From Schistosoma mansoni (Eukaryota; Platyhelminthes; Trematoda; Strigeidida; Schistosomatidae), in contig NC_031495.1 in the NCBI RefSeq assembly GCF_000237925.1, forward strand, positions 44,932,237 through 44,996,236: a DNA stretch of 64,000 nt. The letters are read 5' to 3'. Each line of letters starts with the position of its first letter. Positions within the stretch are counted from its first letter, which is position 1. Made by a program: the position numbers and the translations under genes. Below, in pieces: positions 62,740 to 64,000 of the stretch. The notes below the pieces were generated by a model. The model was not told where the DNA came from. It worked only from the letters and a program-made list of their open reading frames with translations, and searched no databases.

Positions 62740-63604
62740 AAGACACTATCATACCAGATACCGGTTGTCTGATGGCGAATTACCTTGCTTTCGTCACACC
62801 CCAATACAATCAGCAGTATAAATTATTCGCCTTCAAACTATGACATTGGTATTTCTAATCTCATACTCTCCAACTGAACTGTCTGGTGTAGTAAAACGTG
62901 GAAGTATGTGTATTCTAATCAATATGACTCGATTAGGTCAGCACCATAAACAAGCTTGATCACCACGTCAAGGTGACAGCTACGGTTGGGAAGTGGAATT
63001 CGACCAGGAGATATTCACCTCTTTGACAAACGAGGTCAATCGACAGTGAGTTATTTATCATTGCTGATAAGAAGATTTTAAGTGATCGTAATCAATATAT
63101 ATTCAATGGGTCAAAATAATATGTCGAAATAATAATTTTGTTAAATAGATCAATTATAATTTCAAACGCTAATTTCATTAAATGAATTGAGACAAGCTGT
63201 CAACATCTGTAGTAATGAAGTCGTGAATTGAACAGTCTTGTTAAGTAGCTCAATAAGTAGGACAATGTGATGGAATACGACTGAGGGTGTTTTCACGTTG
63301 AATAAACAATGACTAATATAAGGGGAAATAAAATTAGTGTAAATTTGGTCAACAGTCAGTCATAATTAACTTTGAGCCTGGGGCATATGTATATTAACCT
63401 AAGTTGTCGCATTGCGCATCACGACGAGGTGAAATTAATGGGGGAAATGACGGAGTTAAGGTGATGGTATTGAGAAAAACTGAAATTCGGTCAATACATA
63501 TTAATAATTTCTCGCTGATGGTATCCAGGATCGCAATTAATCAGTCAGTTGTTATATGTACACTCTAAATCGATTCTCTCATTTATAGCCTTTTATTTCA
63601 AGTT
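62740..63604. other. No exon recognised
   Basis: Probably ERGIC2 intron 8. No sequence matching the next expected block (a GIFxKYDLSS-like motif) was found up to the window end. Confidence 0.5.
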
Positions 63605-63750
63605 ATTATATATTCAGTATGTGGCTAGCAGTGGAATTTAGGACTCACGTTTTGTCTTACTTAAGACTCGTCATCTGAAATCGAAACCCAGCGATTATCT
63701 CTTTAAACATTAACCCGTTAATCCATTAAGCTGCTGAGTCCAGATAACCA
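63605..63750 (-). repeat. Decayed SM-alpha-type retroposon
   Basis: Diverged minus-strand copy: GATGACGAGTC and AAGACAAAACG in place of the canonical core, with the B-box-like region GGGTTTCGA and the AATTCCACTGCTAGCCACAT end retained. The ribozyme is unlikely to work. Confidence 0.6.
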
Positions 63751-64000
63751 AATAAGACGAAACGCTTATCCTAGTTTCCACTGATAGCTATATACCAAAC
63801 ATTCAATAACTTGTGGCAAAATGCTATATCAAAGCAAACCACTAATGATGTACATATGGCAACAGATTAATCAACTTTAGTCCTGAGTATCAACAACAAG
63901 AAATCACTTTCGCACAATGTTAACAAGTTGGCGAATATTTGAACTCAGTAGTTAAATAGATATTCATTTTTCCCTTAGTTAAGGGCTATTCATGTTTGTA

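Noticed and set aside
1-64000. CRISPR array, phage or bacterial operon features
   Set aside because: No regularly spaced short repeats; introns, retroelements and eukaryotic gene families show a metazoan genome.

Overview
The window looks like a chromosome segment from a blood fluke (Schistosoma or a close relative). The evidence is AT-rich DNA crowded with retroelements, tRNA-like retroposons carrying hammerhead ribozyme motifs (the SM-alpha type known from schistosomes), RTE-clade LINEs of the SR2/Perere kind, a Penelope-like element, and a host gene whose first three introns are only 31-35 nt while later ones are kilobases long. The species cannot be fixed from this sequence alone.

Two host genes can be supported. 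On the minus strand, 29785 down to 20806, lies a complete two-exon gene for a prohormone convertase 2 (PC2/PCSK2) orthologue of about 656 residues. It has the PC2-specific Asp in the oxyanion position, and a 7.0-kb intron full of repeats separates the catalytic exon from the P-domain exon. On the plus strand, from 50100 to 61732 and continuing beyond the window, lie eight exons of an ERGIC2 orthologue (ER-Golgi cargo-receptor family). Short exons hid this gene from simple ORF calling; it was rebuilt here from splice signals and residue-by-residue agreement with the family. Both proteins act in the secretory pathway, but nothing in the sequence links their regulation.

Layout. 1-20 kb: decayed repeats (an old LINE on the minus strand at 2.25-4.2 kb, LTR-like blocks, an LTR-retroelement gag fossil at 12.5-13.2 kb, an RTE copy with an inverted 5' part at 13.7-14.2 kb, tRNA-like retroposons). 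19764-19963: an assembly gap of exactly 200 N. Directly left of it is a perfect 276-bp inverted copy of the PC2 P-domain exon start, probably an assembly error. 20.8-29.8 kb: PC2, with a 740-bp TIR element, an LTR-like block and several hammerhead retroposons in its intron. 29.8-50 kb: a retroelement nest. It holds an inverted pair of tRNA-like/hammerhead retroposons, a Penelope-like element split by an apparently intact RTE LINE (1005-aa ORF, 8-bp target duplication), a BEL/Pao fossil interrupted by a LINE fragment, and a Ty3/Gypsy-like fossil on the minus strand. 50.1-64 kb: ERGIC2, whose large introns hold an SR2-type LINE with an 11-bp target duplication, an internally deleted copy of the same LINE, an unnamed 0.5-kb repeat in two orientations, an LTR-like block and SM-alpha copies.

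No CRISPR array, rRNA gene or convincing functional tRNA gene was seen. The tRNA-like boxes present all belong to retroposons.
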